The translations under genes and the position numbers were made by a program. From the IMG/VR virus record IMGVR_UViG_3300034072_002207, positions 1-37,566 of that record: DNA of 37,566 nucleotides; one strand, written 5' to 3'. Shown here piece by piece: positions 7,378 through 14,999 of the stretch. Source of the stretch: a virus. The notes below the pieces were generated by a model. It was not told the origin of the DNA. It made no database searches and saw only the letters and a program-made list of their open reading frames with translations. Position 1 is the first letter of the stretch, and each line of letters opens with the position of its first letter.

Positions 7378-7587
7378 ATGAAATTTCTCACCCAAAAAGA
7401 AAAAAGCTTAATCGCCCTTATTAGCCGTGACAGTTCACTGTCCGAAGCAGAAAGGCAGATCCGTTGCGAAGCAATAAAAAACAACGCAAGGCTGCGGTCA
7501 GATGGCTTTAGAAAAAGCGTCAAGATAGCGCTTCACGCCATAGCATCGCACCGTAACGCTAAAATAGCTTCAAATTACATCAAATGA
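7378..7587 (+). CDS. Small basic helical protein, unknown function
   Basis: A 69-residue basic protein ('MKFLTQKEKSLIALISRDSSL...'). The open frame extends to 7318, but that extension overlaps the divergent gene at 7082-7354 and the ATG at 7378 is the plausible start. It is helical, with an Arg/Lys-rich centre, and could bind nucleic acid. The stop overlaps the following HNH-type gene by 4 bases (ATGA), indicating coupling to that nuclease. Confidence 0.6.
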   Translation: MKFLTQKEKSLIALISRDSSLSEAERQIRCEAIKNNARLRSDGFRKSVKIALHAIASHRNAKIASNYIK

Positions 7588-8105
7588 GCATAAAGCCAAA
7601 ACAAGGCCTCTGTATAGATTGCTGCGATAATGTCAAGAAATACATTACTGCTGGGAGGTGTGTACAAGGCCCTCATTTCCATTATAAGAAGCACAGGCAG
7701 GCTTTATACGCTGAACGTGCAAAGAATAAAAAAAAGCGCCAAACGCTGCGGACAGTCGCTGAAAGCGGTATAACTTTGGGACAATGGTTCAATAACCAAA
7801 TATCAATGATGCCAACAGAATGTGAGAACTGCGGTGCATATCTCAACCCTTATGCTCCATGGTCTGCACGTGCCTATATTGCACATATAGTACCAAAGAG
7901 ACACATAGAGAGTGTTGTGGTCCATCCGTTGAACAGATTGTTTCTTTGTATAGACTGCCACACCAACTACGATAATTGGCTGAACAAGGATATCATGCAG
8001 ATGAACTGCTGGCCTATAGCGGTATCCCGTTTTAATAAGTTTAAGCAACTTATTACAGATGATGAGTACAAACATTTACGAGAGTGTTTCAAGGCGTTGA
8101 TATAA
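7584..8105 (+). CDS. Zinc-binding HNH-like nuclease, terminase-adjacent
   Basis: The 173-residue protein has an HNH-type core: a CxxC pair at C80/C83 ('CENCG'), 'AHIVPK' with H101, 'HPLNRLFLC' with H114 and N117, and 'CIDCH' (C122, C125, H126). The N-terminus holds further Cys residues (C10, C13, C14, C26), perhaps a second zinc site. The 'HIVPK...HPxN..LC..CH' arrangement is typical of phage HNH proteins. It is the last gene before the noncoding region and terminase genes; HNH proteins beside terminase can assist cos cleavage in some phages, so a packaging role is possible (inference). Confidence 0.78.
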   Translation: MSIKPKQGLCIDCCDNVKKYITAGRCVQGPHFHYKKHRQALYAERAKNKKKRQTLRTVAESGITLGQWFNNQISMMPTECENCGAYLNPYAPWSARAYIAHIVPKRHIESVVVHPLNRLFLCIDCHTNYDNWLNKDIMQMNCWPIAVSRFNKFKQLITDDEYKHLRECFKALI

Positions 8106-8430
8106 CTTATATTTCGTTTAATAAAATAATAGAAACAATAGTCAATTGACTGGTTGAGCAATTGCTTAAATCATACAAAATAGTGCGTTTGCTGCTTGTG
8201 TGAGCGTCTTTTTATTAAAAAGGTACTGTGACAGTTCTAAAATTATCCTGCAATACGTTGCGCACCCCGCCGTTTAAGCAGTTAGATAATTTTTAAAATC
8301 TGTTATACGATTTGTTATATAACAAAATTTGATTGTTATAAAAATTAGATATATATTGCGTTTCTACTTATTTCAAGGCTGTTTTTGATAAAAATTTCAG
8401 CGATATAACAAGCTTAAACAAAAATATAAC
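8106..8430. other. Noncoding palindrome-rich region before terminase; candidate cos site/late control region
   Basis: These 325 bases hold no credible gene. They contain two neighbouring palindromes with CAATTG cores whose centres are 16 bases apart (AGTCAATTGACT at 8140-8151, AGCAATTGCT at 8157-8166), an AT hairpin (8208-8222), a GC-rich island in AT-rich flanks (8256-8272, containing GCGCACCCCGCCG), and five TTGTTATA-like boxes (8301-8432). In lambda, cos lies just upstream of the small terminase gene, with a GC-rich cut site (cosN) followed by repeated small-subunit binding sites (cosB). The layout here fits that plan, but function is inferred. Confidence 0.4.
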
Positions 8431-8432
8431 AT
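8301..8432. repeat. Cluster of TTGTTATA/TATAACAA boxes including a 16-bp perfect palindrome
   Basis: TTTGTTATATAACAAA at 8311-8326 is a perfect 16-bp palindrome. Further half-sites of the same motif lie at 8301-8307 (TGTTATA), 8333-8340 (TTGTTATA), 8404-8411 (TATAACAA) and 8425-8432 (TATAACAT, reaching into the start codon of terS). Repeated half-sites of both orientations are the hallmark of protein-binding arrays. Candidate ligands are the small terminase HTH protein encoded next door or a phage regulator controlling the late operon. Confidence 0.5.
8328..8359 (+). promoter_or_regulatory. Candidate Bacteroidota-type promoter for the packaging/late operon
   Basis: TTTG at 8328-8331 is followed after 20 bases by TATATTGC (8352-8359). 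This approximates the Bacteroidota sigma-A pattern TTTG-N19..21-TAnnTTTG. The -7 box is imperfect. It overlaps the TTGTTATA box cluster, which would allow repression or activation of the downstream terminase genes. Weak evidence, based on pattern only. Confidence 0.3.
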
Positions 8433-9123
8433 GGCTATCGTGTCTCGTAAGGAGTTTGCTGAGATGTGCGGTGATGACGTTAAACAGCTTAACGTTTACA
8501 TTGCACGTAAAAAGGTAATGCTACATACCGACGGGAAAAATATTGACACTGAAGATGTGATAAACCTGCTTTTTAAGAAACAAAGGCAGGAACATAATAA
8601 AGCTAAAAAATCTGAAATTGAATTAGTAAAGCACGTAACAAAAAATCCACGATCAAATATTGATGAAGAAAAGTCTGATGATATCGATGCTGCCATCATT
8701 AAAGAAGTTTTCAAAGACGTGGGTGAAAATAGTTCTGCAGGTGGTATGCAGGCTTTACTTTTAAAAAAACTTAGAGGTGATGCCGAATATGCAACAGTAA
8801 GGGCTGAGAAAGAGAAAATGCTTTTAGCTAAAACTGCTGGCGAGCTGTTGCCAATACATTTAGCGTTAGATGCTCATAAGATATATATGAGAAGTATTGT
8901 AACATCTTTTGAAACAGCCATTGAAAATATTGCAAATAAGTTTTGCCACATAATGGCTAATGGCGATATGGAAATGTACACCCAAATCGTTGAAGCAAGC
9001 AGAATTGAACTACACCGGTGCGTTCAGGATGCTGGTGGTGAAACAAATAGAGATATCGAAAATTTGATAAAAGAGTTTACAACCATAAGAAGGAAAGCAG
9101 AAAACGTTACAGAAAATGAGTAG
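8431..9123 (+). CDS. Terminase small subunit (Nu1-like)
   Basis: A 230-residue DNA-recognition subunit of the packaging motor. The N-terminal ~55 residues ('VSRKEFAEMCG...IDTEDVINLLF') look like the winged-helix DNA-binding domain of lambda Nu1-type terminases. Then comes a charged linker with 'EEKSDDIDAAI', and a helical C-terminus (about residues 105-225) for oligomerisation and large-subunit binding. It overlaps the GpA-type large subunit gene by 8 bases and follows the palindrome-rich noncoding region that may be its target. Assigned mostly by position and the N-terminal helix-turn-helix look. Confidence 0.7.
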   Translation: MAIVSRKEFAEMCGDDVKQLNVYIARKKVMLHTDGKNIDTEDVINLLFKKQRQEHNKAKKSEIELVKHVTKNPRSNIDEEKSDDIDAAIIKEVFKDVGENSSAGGMQALLLKKLRGDAEYATVRAEKEKMLLAKTAGELLPIHLALDAHKIYMRSIVTSFETAIENIANKFCHIMANGDMEMYTQIVEASRIELHRCVQDAGGETNRDIENLIKEFTTIRRKAENVTENE

Positions 9124-11188
9124 TATACTTGATGATCAATTCATAATAGATGAGTGGCTGCTTGCGTATCAGTCGGCGAATGAGGATATTTTTAACTTTA
9201 AAATAGTTAAGCCTCAAGTAGTAGAATGGGTTGAAAAAAATCTTTATCTACCCAAAACGAGTAGTCAGTATTCAGGTCCTTTCAGCTATAACATGACGCC
9301 ATACTGGAAAGAACCGATATCTTATTTGCATTCCAGTAGTCCAGTTAGAACAGTTTCTATCATGAAGTGCGTACAAGGTGGCGCTACTGAGGGTGTAATA
9401 ATACCAGGGATTGCCTATACAATTTCAGAAGATCCATGCCCGGTACTTTTAACGGCAGGTGATCAGACGTTGGCAAAGGATACCGTCGAAAAAAGAATTG
9501 ATCCGGTACTACAAGAAAGTAATTTAACCCATCTGCTTAGACCACATGTTGTAAAGAAAACTAACAATAAAAGTGGCGACACTAGTGCGAGTAAAGAATT
9601 TTTTGGAGGCTCTTTGTACGCAAGGGGAACACAAAGCGCAACTCCGTTTAGACAATTTCCAGCTAAAAAAGTATTTGCAGATGATTACGATGCAGCCCCC
9701 AGAGAGCTGGGTAACGAGGGTTCTGTTAAAGGTTTGATTGAAGGTAGGCAAAACAGTTTTGGAGAAAAAGCTAAAAGCTATTATATTAGTACTCCAACCG
9801 TTACAGGCTCTAGCAATATTTATGATCAGTTTCTTTTAGGCACACAAAAAGCATGGAATTGGCCATGTCCTCATTGCGGAAAATATGTTAAAATTGAGTT
9901 TAAAATAGAAAAAGAAGATGGTAGTATTGCCGGTATAGTGTGGTTGTTAGATGGTAAAGGTAGGCTCAACGTGAAGTCGGTAGGTTTTATGTGTCCAAAT
10001 TGCGCAAATATTATTACCGAAAATAAAAAATATGAACTCAATTTAAACGGTATTTGGGTTCCTGGAACAAGCGAACCTATAGAACGTCACCATGAAAGCT
10101 TTCATTTCAATGGTTTGTGTTTGCCAGCCGGATTTACAGGATGGGTTAAAATAGTAGAAGAATTTATTTTAGCTAACCCACCTGGACAGCCAGCAGATGT
10201 AAAAGCTTTGAGAACTTGGCATAATTTGAGAATGGGCCTACCATTTGCCGAAGTAGGGGAATCTCCACGAGTGAATGAGCTGATGGAAAATACCCGTGAA
10301 TATTTGCCAGGTATTGTGCCTGATGCCACTTGTGCTAAAGATGGTAACGGAAGTATTATTATGCTGACACTGGCGTGCGACATTAATGGTATTATGGAAA
10401 AGGATAACGAAGATGTACGTATCGATTGGGAAATTTTAGCACATTCAAGCAATGGGCCTACCTACTCGGTAGATCACGGATCGATAGGTACGTTTAAACG
10501 TTTACGTGATAAATCAAAAGCAGAGCGAGAAAACGATATAGACAGGGATAAATACACGCTTAATCCGGGGATGAAATTTTCCGTATGGCCATTACTTGAG
10601 GAAATTATCAAAAGAGAATATCACGTTGAAAGCAATAGCACAGAGACCAGAAGCATAGATATATCGTGTATTGATACTGGATTTGGTGAAAAGTTGGCTA
10701 TGCAGTTTGTTAAAAACCTTCGTGAAGAAGATATCTTGATTTTTGGTGTTAAAGGTAGGAAAGAAGAAACTTACAGGAAATTGAGTACAGATAAGCCTGC
10801 GATATCAAGAAGCAAGGAGCAGCCTAAATTTTTATACAATGTAGAAGTTAACCAAATTAAAGATGATCTCGCTCAAAACATGAAATTGCGAATGGGCGAT
10901 GACGGTTCTCAGCCTTCTGGGTTTATGAATTACCCACAACCAACAGATGGAAAGTACAATATGAAAAATTACTTTTCACATTATGAAGGCGAACGTAAAA
11001 ATGAAGTTGTGAAAAATGGTGAAGTTGTAGGGTATGTTTGGGAGAAAAAGAATAATCAAAGCCAAAATCACTTTTGGGATGTGCGTGTTTATAATCTGGC
11101 TGCTCCAATGATTTACTTAGATATTGTTAAGCAGGATTCGAGGTACAAAAATTTAACTTGGGAAGATTTTATCATGCTAGTAACTTAA
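9116..11188 (+). CDS. Terminase large subunit, GpA (lambda) family
   Basis: A 690-residue packaging ATPase/nuclease. The N-terminal half has the lambda GpA-type ATP loop 'KCVQGGATEG' (84-93, in place of a classic GxxxxGKT) and a Walker B region 'VFADDYDAAP' (186-195). A zinc knuckle follows (C251-P-H-C254 and C293-P-N-C296), as in this family. The C-terminal nuclease has acidic candidates D422 ('LACDINGI') and D520 ('SCIDTGFGE'). Length is near lambda GpA (641). It drives DNA into the prohead and cuts at cos in lambda relatives. Followed by a repeat element and a hairpin before the next gene. Confidence 0.92.
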   Translation: MSSILDDQFIIDEWLLAYQSANEDIFNFKIVKPQVVEWVEKNLYLPKTSSQYSGPFSYNMTPYWKEPISYLHSSSPVRTVSIMKCVQGGATEGVIIPGIAYTISEDPCPVLLTAGDQTLAKDTVEKRIDPVLQESNLTHLLRPHVVKKTNNKSGDTSASKEFFGGSLYARGTQSATPFRQFPAKKVFADDYDAAPRELGNEGSVKGLIEGRQNSFGEKAKSYYISTPTVTGSSNIYDQFLLGTQKAWNWPCPHCGKYVKIEFKIEKEDGSIAGIVWLLDGKGRLNVKSVGFMCPNCANIITENKKYELNLNGIWVPGTSEPIERHHESFHFNGLCLPAGFTGWVKIVEEFILANPPGQPADVKALRTWHNLRMGLPFAEVGESPRVNELMENTREYLPGIVPDATCAKDGNGSIIMLTLACDINGIMEKDNEDVRIDWEILAHSSNGPTYSVDHGSIGTFKRLRDKSKAERENDIDRDKYTLNPGMKFSVWPLLEEIIKREYHVESNSTETRSIDISCIDTGFGEKLAMQFVKNLREEDILIFGVKGRKEETYRKLSTDKPAISRSKEQPKFLYNVEVNQIKDDLAQNMKLRMGDDGSQPSGFMNYPQPTDGKYNMKNYFSHYEGERKNEVVKNGEVVGYVWEKKNNQSQNHFWDVRVYNLAAPMIYLDIVKQDSRYKNLTWEDFIMLVT

Positions 11189-11193
11189 TTTTA

Positions 11194-11232
11194 ATTTCAT
11201 TTTGTGAAATAAAAGAAATAAAATTATATATT
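11194..11232 (+). repeat. Four-copy intergenic element, copy A (hairpin plus AAAGAAATAAAA box)
   Basis: Inverted repeat ATTTCA (11194-11199), loop TTTTG, TGAAAT (11205-11210), then AAAAGAAATAAAATTATATA. It lies 6 bases after the terL stop. TTG at 11202-11204 and an AT box at 11225-11232 give promoter-like spacing of 20. It is identical over about 30 bases to copy D at 27025, while copies B (13647) and C (22296) are diverged. Probably a phage-specific promoter or processing/binding site. Confidence 0.7.
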
Positions 11233-11247
11233 AGCATCCGATAGGTT

Positions 11248-11294
11248 TATATTTGGTTACTCGGTGCGTGCTGTAAGTACGTGCCGGGTTTTTT
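11248..11294 (+). promoter_or_regulatory. TAnnTTTG box followed by hairpin and T-run before gpW-like gene
   Basis: TATATTTG at 11248-11255 matches the Bacteroidota -7 box exactly, though no good TTG is seen at -33. It is followed by a stem pairing CTCGGTGCGT (11260-11269) with ACGTGCCGGG (11279-11288; three G-T pairs), then six T residues (11289-11294), 11 bases before the ATG at 11306. This resembles a rho-independent terminator or attenuator separating terminase from head genes. Confidence 0.4.
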
Positions 11295-11305
11295 CCCTAC
11301 TACCG

Positions 11306-11611
11306 ATGTCAGTTACCGAATGCACAATTACAGAATACTTAACTAGCAAGCAAACGCTAGCTGAACGAATAAGGGCTATTGAAGCGCTTATCGACACTGC
11401 CTTGTTATCTATGGCTGATTCCGTAAATGGAGCTGGCTTCAATATCAGTACTTATGAACTTGACGATGGTCAGGTTAAAATCAAAACTGGTTACAGGAGC
11501 ATAGATGACGTGTCACGTGGTATCGCAGCGCTCGAAACCATGAAAGTGAGATATGAAAATAGGTTGTACGGCCGTAGTGTAGTACTTAGAGATGTAAATT
11601 CATTTAGGTAA
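11306..11611 (+). CDS. gpW-like head-tail joining protein
   Basis: A 101-residue helical protein between large terminase and portal, exactly where lambda gpW sits. The C-terminal region with 'VKIKTGYRSIDDVSRGIAALETMKVRYENRLYG' follows the gpW plan of a short beta hairpin and then a helix. The N-terminal ~30 residues add an extra helix, making it longer than gpW (68). The frame extends upstream to 11264 across the hairpin, but the ATG at 11306 is preferred. It would bind the portal after packaging and prepare tail attachment. The stop overlaps the portal ATG by one base. Confidence 0.65.
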   Translation: MSVTECTITEYLTSKQTLAERIRAIEALIDTALLSMADSVNGAGFNISTYELDDGQVKIKTGYRSIDDVSRGIAALETMKVRYENRLYGRSVVLRDVNSFR

Positions 11612-13254
11612 TGGCGTTTTGGGATAGATTTTTTGGTAAACCTAACCTTGAACTGGACCATAGCAATGGTCCAGGTGTTCCAGTTGTTGAGGTTGAACAG
11701 CCTACGCATGATACGAAATCATTAGTTGCGGGTGGTGAATACGCTACAAGCGCTATATCTGTAACAAGCTACGTGTTCAATGGCGAAAAATCAGCTGGAG
11801 AATTGGGTAATCCAATTGACCTGCTTCCCGACTATCAATCATTACGGCTTCGTGCTTACGAATTTGATCTGACCGCTGATGTGGTTAAGATCATTACCGG
11901 TAAATTTATAGAGTGGGTTGTGGCCACTGGATTGAAAATGAGATCTGAGCCAAACGAGGATGTGTTAAACTTCGAAGGTATAAGAGAAAACCTAAAGGAT
12001 TTCAAAAATAATGTAGAAAGTTACTTTGCACTATGGGCTAGTGATAAATTGTCAGATTATTCGGGGATGATTGACTTTCACGACCATGCAAAAGATGCTT
12101 TCAAAACCTCTTTTCTAGGTGGTGACTGTTTGGTGGTTTTACGGGTTGACGACAATTATAACCTTCGTGTGCAGGTGATCGATGGTCAGCATGTTTGTAC
12201 ACCATTATTGAGCAGTGATTTTATCTTAGAAGCGGAAGCGAGAGGTAATAAAATAAAGCATGGTATCGAGATCAATAAAAAGCGGGAGCATGTCGCTTAT
12301 TACGTGGTTACTGATGGAAACGATCCTTTTAATTCTCATGAAAGGATCGAGGCTAAAAGCAAGGCTACTGGCTTAACGATGGCTTGGATGGTTTATGGAA
12401 CTAAGCACCGTATTGATCATTTAAGGGGAGTATCTCAATTAACAGCTATACTTGAAAAAGTCAAAAAGATTGATCGTTATACCGAGGCATCTGTGTCAGC
12501 TGCTGAGGAACGAGCAAAAATACCATATACCATTGAACACAGCAGGTTCAGTGATGGTGAAAACCCCTTATTGAGCAGAACAAAAGTCCATACAGGCGCA
12601 GAAACAGCGGAAAGCAGTTATGCAAAAGGGGAAGCCTTAGCCGGAAACGTAGCCAAGACCACGGGTAAGACTGTCTGGAATATGCCAATTGATAGCAAAA
12701 TGAAGCCATTGGAAAGTAATTCAGAGATGAACTACGAACCATTTTTTAAAGCTGTTTTTGTTCAATTGTGTGCCAGTGTAAATTTACCTCCAGAAGTTGC
12801 TTTGCAGCAGTATAACTCAAACTACTCGGCATCAAGGGCGGCAACCAACGGATTTGCCTTTATTTTAGATATTAAAAGAAACGAATTAGCAAAATCATTC
12901 TATCATCCTATATACAAAGTTTGGCTTCACCTCCACATTCTAAAAAACAAAGTTTCAGCGGCCGGATACTTACCAGCTTTCCTGAATAAGAATAAGTACA
13001 TCACGTCAAGTTATGCAGTTGCCAAATTTGTTGGTAAACGTATACCGCACATAGATCCTAAAAAAGAGGCTGATGCGCTACGTAAAATGATAGGTGATCC
13101 AACTAAAGGTGAACTACCACTGATTACGCACGAAGATGCCACCGAACAGTTAGGAAACGGAGACTACTACGAGAACGTTAAGAAATTTAACCAGGAACTG
13201 GAAGAAACACCTCAATCAATAAAAGATGCAAGCAATTCCCAAAATAAAAAATAA
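11611..13254 (+). CDS. Portal protein, lambda GpB family
   Basis: A 547-residue protein forming the dodecameric ring through which DNA passes. Family traits: 'LRLRAYEFDLTADVVKIITGKFIEWVVATGLKMRSEP' early, 'DFHDHAKDAFKTSFLGGDCLVVLRVD', 'GVSQLTAILEKVKKIDRYTEASVSAAEERAKIPYTI', and 'LPPEVALQQYNSNYSASRAA', a hallmark of lambda-type portals. Length is close to GpB (533). It begins one base inside the gpW-like stop and overlaps the next gene by 29 bases. Confidence 0.93.
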   Translation: MAFWDRFFGKPNLELDHSNGPGVPVVEVEQPTHDTKSLVAGGEYATSAISVTSYVFNGEKSAGELGNPIDLLPDYQSLRLRAYEFDLTADVVKIITGKFIEWVVATGLKMRSEPNEDVLNFEGIRENLKDFKNNVESYFALWASDKLSDYSGMIDFHDHAKDAFKTSFLGGDCLVVLRVDDNYNLRVQVIDGQHVCTPLLSSDFILEAEARGNKIKHGIEINKKREHVAYYVVTDGNDPFNSHERIEAKSKATGLTMAWMVYGTKHRIDHLRGVSQLTAILEKVKKIDRYTEASVSAAEERAKIPYTIEHSRFSDGENPLLSRTKVHTGAETAESSYAKGEALAGNVAKTTGKTVWNMPIDSKMKPLESNSEMNYEPFFKAVFVQLCASVNLPPEVALQQYNSNYSASRAATNGFAFILDIKRNELAKSFYHPIYKVWLHLHILKNKVSAAGYLPAFLNKNKYITSSYAVAKFVGKRIPHIDPKKEADALRKMIGDPTKGELPLITHEDATEQLGNGDYYENVKKFNQELEETPQSIKDASNSQNKK

Positions 13255-13645
13255 AAACCTGCTTCATTCCCTGTTGCTTAAGGTTAGGGTTGGCACGGTG
13301 GTAAATGCTGGTGGTAATTATTATTATAATACTTCAGGTATAAATTCGGCTGTTACGGATGCCAATAACTGGTTTAAAATTTTTGGAGCAACATCTGGAG
13401 CCATAACACCTGTAGATAAAGTCGCCGGAGATATCACCGGTACAGATCCTGACTTTAGTATAGACCTGTCTTCTACGGCGGTGCCAGATTTCCCGGTAAT
13501 CTTTAAGGTTTACGTAGATATCAATGGTGACGATAATTATTTGCCTGTTGAACCGGTGGTTTATAATCCAGTTAGCAAGTTGTTGTCTGGTCTGAGTAGT
13601 CCAGTGGATTTTCCTGATCAGAAAATAAAAATATTTTTTCAATAA
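13226..13645 (+). CDS. Hypothetical virion-region protein, beta-rich
   Basis: A 139-residue protein between portal and head protease. After a basic N-terminus ('MQAIPKIKNKNLLHSLLLKV'), the rest is Gly/Asp/Asn/Thr-rich with beta-type alternation ('GDITGTDPDFSIDLSST', 'IFKVYVDINGDDNYLPVEPVVY'), like a small structural or decoration-type domain. It overlaps the portal gene by 29 bases in another frame, suggesting coupling. No known family recognised. It is the last gene before repeat copy B. Confidence 0.6.
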   Translation: MQAIPKIKNKNLLHSLLLKVRVGTVVNAGGNYYYNTSGINSAVTDANNWFKIFGATSGAITPVDKVAGDITGTDPDFSIDLSSTAVPDFPVIFKVYVDINGDDNYLPVEPVVYNPVSKLLSGLSSPVDFPDQKIKIFFQ

Positions 13646-13646
13646 T

Positions 13647-13691
13647 TTTTATTTCTAATTATGAAATAAAAGAAATAAAAATATATATTTG
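13647..13691 (+). repeat. Four-copy intergenic element, copy B, with a perfect TATATTTG box
   Basis: A 9-bp inverted repeat TTTTATTTC (13647-13655)/GAAATAAAA (13663-13671) with a 7-base loop is followed by GAAATAAAAATATATATTTG. The TATATTTG at 13684-13691 matches the Bacteroidota -7 box exactly. A -33 TTG is absent (TTA instead). It lies just after the stop at 13645 and 52 bases before the protease gene, so it may drive the capsid gene block. Confidence 0.65.
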
Positions 13692-13742
13692 TTTTAACGC
13701 TTAAAATCAAAGCCAAACACTATCTTATTTAACTGTAAATAA

Positions 13743-14999
13743 ATGAATTATTCTTTAGCAAGAGAGATTTATGGCAGAGAGCCGTGGGCTGTTGATGCAT
13801 CTACTTTCAGTGCGTTACGCTCTATGCTTAACGACATTAGGAGTGGTGTTCGCTTCCAAGCTAAAGATGATCGAAACAATGCGATTGCTTTAGTTAATGT
13901 TACTAATGCAACCAAGATTATCAATCGCACTTGGCAGTTAAGCGAAGATTATCAAGGTGACGACTTGGTTTATGTGATTAATCTAAACGGTGTGATCACA
14001 AAAGATGGTGGTGAAAGTACTTATGGCATGACATACTTGGCGGCTCAGATGCAAAATTTTGACTCTGATAGCCGTGTAAAAGGTGGTATAATTGTCGTTG
14101 ATAGTGGTGGCGGTTCAACTTCTGGTATGGAAGTTATGACACACGCAATAAGCACACTAAAAAAACCTTTGGTTACGCTAATTGAACGTGGTGGTATGGC
14201 AGCATCTGCCGCTTATGGTATTAGCGCAGCTACAAACTTCATTATTGCTGAAAGCGAACAATCGGTTGTCGGCAGTATCGGTACTATGGTATCATTTGCT
14301 GGAATTCCTAACGGGGAAAGAGATGGTGATAATGCCAAGAATTTTGCCGTTTATGCCACCAAGAGTACGCAAAAGAATAAAATGTGGGAAGAAGCAATCA
14401 ACAACAATAATGTTGAGTTGATAGTAAAAGAGCTTCTTGATCCAGTAAATGAGAAATTTCTATCAGATGTAAAATCTAGACGTCCGCAAGTGATAGAGTC
14501 GCAGTTGGATGGTTCTGTATATAATGCAGGGAAAGTGGTAGGAACGTTGGTGGATCAAATAGGAACATTTGAAGATGCGGTAAATAAGGTGATGGAGTTA
14601 TCAAAAACAAAACCATCCCCATCAAACAAGCAAAAATTAAAAACAAATAATACAGCTATGACAGCACAAGAGTTAAAATCACAGCATCCAGACGTTTATA
14701 ACGAAATCTTAGGTGCTGGCGTACAGCAAGGTATTGCGGCAGAGAAGGATCGTGTGGGTACCTGGATGGTCCACGCAAAAACTGATCTGGAAGCGGTGCA
14801 AAAAGGTATTGAAGGTGGGGGTAAAATTACTGCTACTGCTAGGGAAAATTTCTTAGCTAAACAAGCTTCTTTGCAACAATTAGAGCTTTTGAATAAAGAG
14901 AGCGCTAAAGATATCGATAGCCCTGAAGCTACTGGTAAAAAAGTTGAACTTAGTGAGGCAGATGCCTTCTATAAAGAAGTTTTGGAGGGAATTGACTAA
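13743..14999 (+). CDS. S49 family (SppA-like) prohead protease with C-terminal scaffold region, lambda C-like
   Basis: A 418-residue serine protease for capsid maturation. The ClpP/crotonase-type core spans about residues 70-290: 'VDSGGGSTSG' (120-128), the likely nucleophile S155 in 'GGMAASAAYG', and 'VVGSIGTM' (175-182). A Ser-Lys dyad is usual in S49; K207 or K211 is the likely lysine. After residue 300 the sequence becomes helical and Gln/Glu/Lys-rich, like the scaffold part of lambda C/Nu3. It is first in the block after repeat copy B and overlaps the decoration gene by one base. Confidence 0.88.
   Translation: MNYSLAREIYGREPWAVDASTFSALRSMLNDIRSGVRFQAKDDRNNAIALVNVTNATKIINRTWQLSEDYQGDDLVYVINLNGVITKDGGESTYGMTYLAAQMQNFDSDSRVKGGIIVVDSGGGSTSGMEVMTHAISTLKKPLVTLIERGGMAASAAYGISAATNFIIAESEQSVVGSIGTMVSFAGIPNGERDGDNAKNFAVYATKSTQKNKMWEEAINNNNVELIVKELLDPVNEKFLSDVKSRRPQVIESQLDGSVYNAGKVVGTLVDQIGTFEDAVNKVMELSKTKPSPSNKQKLKTNNTAMTAQELKSQHPDVYNEILGAGVQQGIAAEKDRVGTWMVHAKTDLEAVQKGIEGGGKITATARENFLAKQASLQQLELLNKESAKDIDSPEATGKKVELSEADAFYKEVLEGID
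14658..14999 (+). CDS. Possible nested in-frame scaffold protein (Nu3-like) inside the protease gene
   Basis: In frame with the S49 gene, the ATG at 14658 (residue 306, 'MTAQELKSQHPDVYNE') follows a Lys/Ser/Asn-rich linker and an A-rich stretch typical of Bacteroidota start sites. It would give a 113-residue helical, charged protein. In lambda, scaffold Nu3 is made from an internal start in gene C with the same layout. The start is a proposal; the fused copy within the protease certainly exists if the long ORF is expressed. Confidence 0.4.
   Translation: MTAQELKSQHPDVYNEILGAGVQQGIAAEKDRVGTWMVHAKTDLEAVQKGIEGGGKITATARENFLAKQASLQQLELLNKESAKDIDSPEATGKKVELSEADAFYKEVLEGID

Noticed and set aside
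8106-8430. tRNA or structured RNA in the long noncoding gap
   Set aside because: No cloverleaf, anticodon stem or CCA end could be formed; the symmetric elements are short DNA palindromes instead.
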